DNA of 40,445 nt, from contig JAKAJM010000017.1 of NCBI GenBank assembly GCA_021813765.1, forward strand, positions 1-40,445, read 5' to 3'. Both the position numbers and the translations under genes were made by a program. The DNA comes from Nitrospirota bacterium (GTDB lineage: Bacteria; Nitrospirota; Thermodesulfovibrionia; Thermodesulfovibrionales; JdFR-88). The first letter of the stretch is position 1, and every line of letters starts with the position of its first letter. Of the stretch, positions 39,232 to 40,445 are shown one piece after another. The notes beneath the pieces were generated by a model that searched no databases, was not told where the DNA came from, and worked only from the letters and a program-made list of their open reading frames with translations.

Positions 39232-40376
39232 GGGTCCTGGTCCTGGGGGCGGACGGCTATCTCGGGTGGGCCACGTGCATGCATTTTTCCGCCAGGGGGC
39301 ACGAGGTCACCGCTGTGGACAACTATTTCAGGCGCAACGCGTCAAAAAAACTGGGCTGTCCGCCGCTCATCCCGACCCCTGGGCTCCTCCGGAGGGCAAA
39401 AATATGGAAGGAAACGGGCGGCAATGCCATACGGGTGCTCACCGGAGACATTACAGATTATGAATTTCTCCTTTCGGTGTTCGGCAGATGCCGCCCGGAG
39501 GTGGTGATACATTATGCGGAGCAGCCTTCCGCCGCCTATTCCATGATGCACAGGAACGCCGCGGCCTTCACCTTGCAGAACAATCTTGTGGGCACGCTTA
39601 ACCTGGCCTATGCGGTCAAGGAGACGGGCGCGGCCTGCCATATTGTAAAGCTGGGGACTATGGGCGAGTACGGGACGCCCGGCATAGACATAGAAGAGGG
39701 GTGGCTTGAGATAGAGCACAAGGGGAGAAAGGACAAGTTCCTTTTCCCCAGGCAGGCCGGCTCCATCTATCACACCTCGAAGATACAGGACACCGACCTT
39801 CTATGGTTTTTTGCCAGGACCTGGGGGCTGTCCGTTACAGACCTGATGCAGGGCCCGGTTTACGGCATATCTACGGAAGAGGACGGCATGTTCCCTGATC
39901 TCATGCCCAATTTCAACTACGATGAGGTCTTTGGCACGGTTTTGAACCGGTTTGTCGTCCAGGCCGTAGCCGGGCACCCTCTGACGGTTTATGGGAAAGG
40001 CGGGCAGGTAAGGGGGTACATCAATATCAAAGACACCTTGCAGTGTGTATATCTTTCTTCCATGTGCCCGCCTGGCCCCGGGGAGCTAAGGATATTCAAC
40101 CAGATGACCGAGACCTTTTCGGTAAACGAGCTGGCCCTTATGGTGGAAGAAACGGGGAACAAGCTTGGGTACGGGGTCAAAACAGAGCATGTGGAAAACC
40201 CGCGTGTGGAGCAGGAGGAGCATTATTATAACCCCAAGTTTACCGGGTTAACGGATCTGGGCCTGAAACCCCATTATCTGACCGGGGAGGTCCTCGATGA
40301 TATGTTCCGCCTGGTTGCGAACTACAAGGAAAGGATAAACAGAAACACGATCTTCAGGGGGATCAGATGGAGATAA
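39228..40376 (+). CDS. UDP-sulfoquinovose synthase-like protein (SQD1/Agl3 family)
   Basis: 382 aa. SQD1/Agl3 enzymes make UDP-sulfoquinovose from UDP-glucose and sulfite with bound NAD+. The match to that family is strong over the whole length: VLGADGYLGWATCMHFS at the start, HYAEQPSAAYSM, LGTMGEYGTPGIDIEEG, the catalytic YHTSK (about residues 183-187), DLMQGPVYGI, NYDEVFGTVLNRFVVQAVAGHPLTVYGKGGQVRGYINIKDT (in parts), FNQMTETFSVNELA and NPRVEQEEHYYNPKFTGLTDLGL. It overlaps the upstream dehydratase gene. In an EPS operon it suggests a sulfonated sugar in the polymer; synthesis of sulfolipid is an alternative. Confidence 0.9.
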   Translation: MRVLVLGADGYLGWATCMHFSARGHEVTAVDNYFRRNASKKLGCPPLIPTPGLLRRAKIWKETGGNAIRVLTGDITDYEFLLSVFGRCRPEVVIHYAEQPSAAYSMMHRNAAAFTLQNNLVGTLNLAYAVKETGAACHIVKLGTMGEYGTPGIDIEEGWLEIEHKGRKDKFLFPRQAGSIYHTSKIQDTDLLWFFARTWGLSVTDLMQGPVYGISTEEDGMFPDLMPNFNYDEVFGTVLNRFVVQAVAGHPLTVYGKGGQVRGYINIKDTLQCVYLSSMCPPGPGELRIFNQMTETFSVNELALMVEETGNKLGYGVKTEHVENPRVEQEEHYYNPKFTGLTDLGLKPHYLTGEVLDDMFRLVANYKERINRNTIFRGIRWR

Positions 40377-40383
40377 AAAATAA

Positions 40384-40445
40384 ATGAAATTATTTTCCCA
40401 CCTGCTTCCCTATCTGCTTCTGGTCAGTTTCTCGGCAGGACCGAT
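40384..40445 (+). CDS. Start of a further EPS gene, truncated by the window
   Basis: Only 20 codons are visible (KLFSHLLPYLLLVSFSAGP after the Met). The ATG has GGAG eleven bases upstream and lies seven bases after the SQD1-like gene. The hydrophobic stretch could be a signal peptide, a membrane helix or the start of a glycosyltransferase; no assignment is possible. Confidence 0.4.
   Translation, partial: MKLFSHLLPYLLLVSFSAGP

Overview
This 40.4 kb window looks like chromosomal DNA of an uncultured-type Gram-negative, probably anaerobic or microaerobic bacterium. The evidence is lipoproteins with lipoboxes, a Wza-type outer-membrane exporter, a type IV pilus ATPase, an octaheme cytochrome c and a ferredoxin-linked 2-oxoacid oxidoreductase subunit. 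GC is high, yet AGG (Arg) and ATA (Ile) codons are very common. With archease/RtcB, a bacterial eRF1-like protein and a recA-recX-alaS block, this suggests a Nitrospirota- or Desulfobacterota-like lineage; that placement is inference. I see no tRNA, rRNA, CRISPR array, insertion sequence or prophage.

Layout. Positions 1-1676 (minus strand) hold the 5' end of a DUF481-type outer-membrane protein gene, a 444-bp gap and an orphan vorB-like gene. Positions 1857-11428 (plus) are a dense housekeeping run: OsmC, pgpA, thpR, recA, pilT, recX, a BamE-like lipoprotein, alaS, a phasin-like coiled-coil protein and a UbiB/ABC1 kinase. A minus-strand PilZ gene (11439-11852) faces this run. Positions 12067-14010 carry archease and RtcB (RNA repair). 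Positions 14191-22083 carry a NifU-C protein, an N-acetylmuramoyl-L-alanine amidase, a D-aminoacylase, a class-I glutamine-amidotransferase-like hydrolase, an AI-2E permease, a Vms1/eRF1-like protein and an orphan peptide-binding lipoprotein. Then come a solitary FkbM methyltransferase, a small basic protein, a membrane protein, an HAO-like octaheme cytochrome with a 78-residue Lys/Arg-rich tail (minus), a CinA C-terminal amidase and ligA (minus).

From 28810 to the right edge lies an exopolysaccharide (EPS) locus. It starts with an RfaH-family antiterminator gene. An operon follows (FecR-like protein, Wza exporter, Wzc tyrosine kinase, TPR/CBM protein, O-antigen-ligase-like polymerase, PHP-type tyrosine phosphatase). 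A second promoter then drives sugar-nucleotide genes (epimerase, CapD-like dehydratase, SQD1-like UDP-sulfoquinovose synthase) and continues past the window.

The most interesting signals are regulatory. A palindrome CAAC-N5-GTTG sits on or beside consensus-like promoters of the RfaH gene, both EPS operons (degenerate at the first) and the distant FkbM gene, with one more copy upstream of the DUF481 gene. In two cases a second, weaker copy lies exactly 21 bp away. The leader of the second EPS operon carries a near-perfect copy of the enterobacterial ops element (GGCGGTAGCATGC), the loading site for RfaH, and an RfaH homologue is encoded 8 kb upstream. The window therefore appears to hold a self-contained EPS control circuit: an unknown repressor-like DNA-binding protein plus a dedicated antiterminator. 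Several genes also look leaderless.
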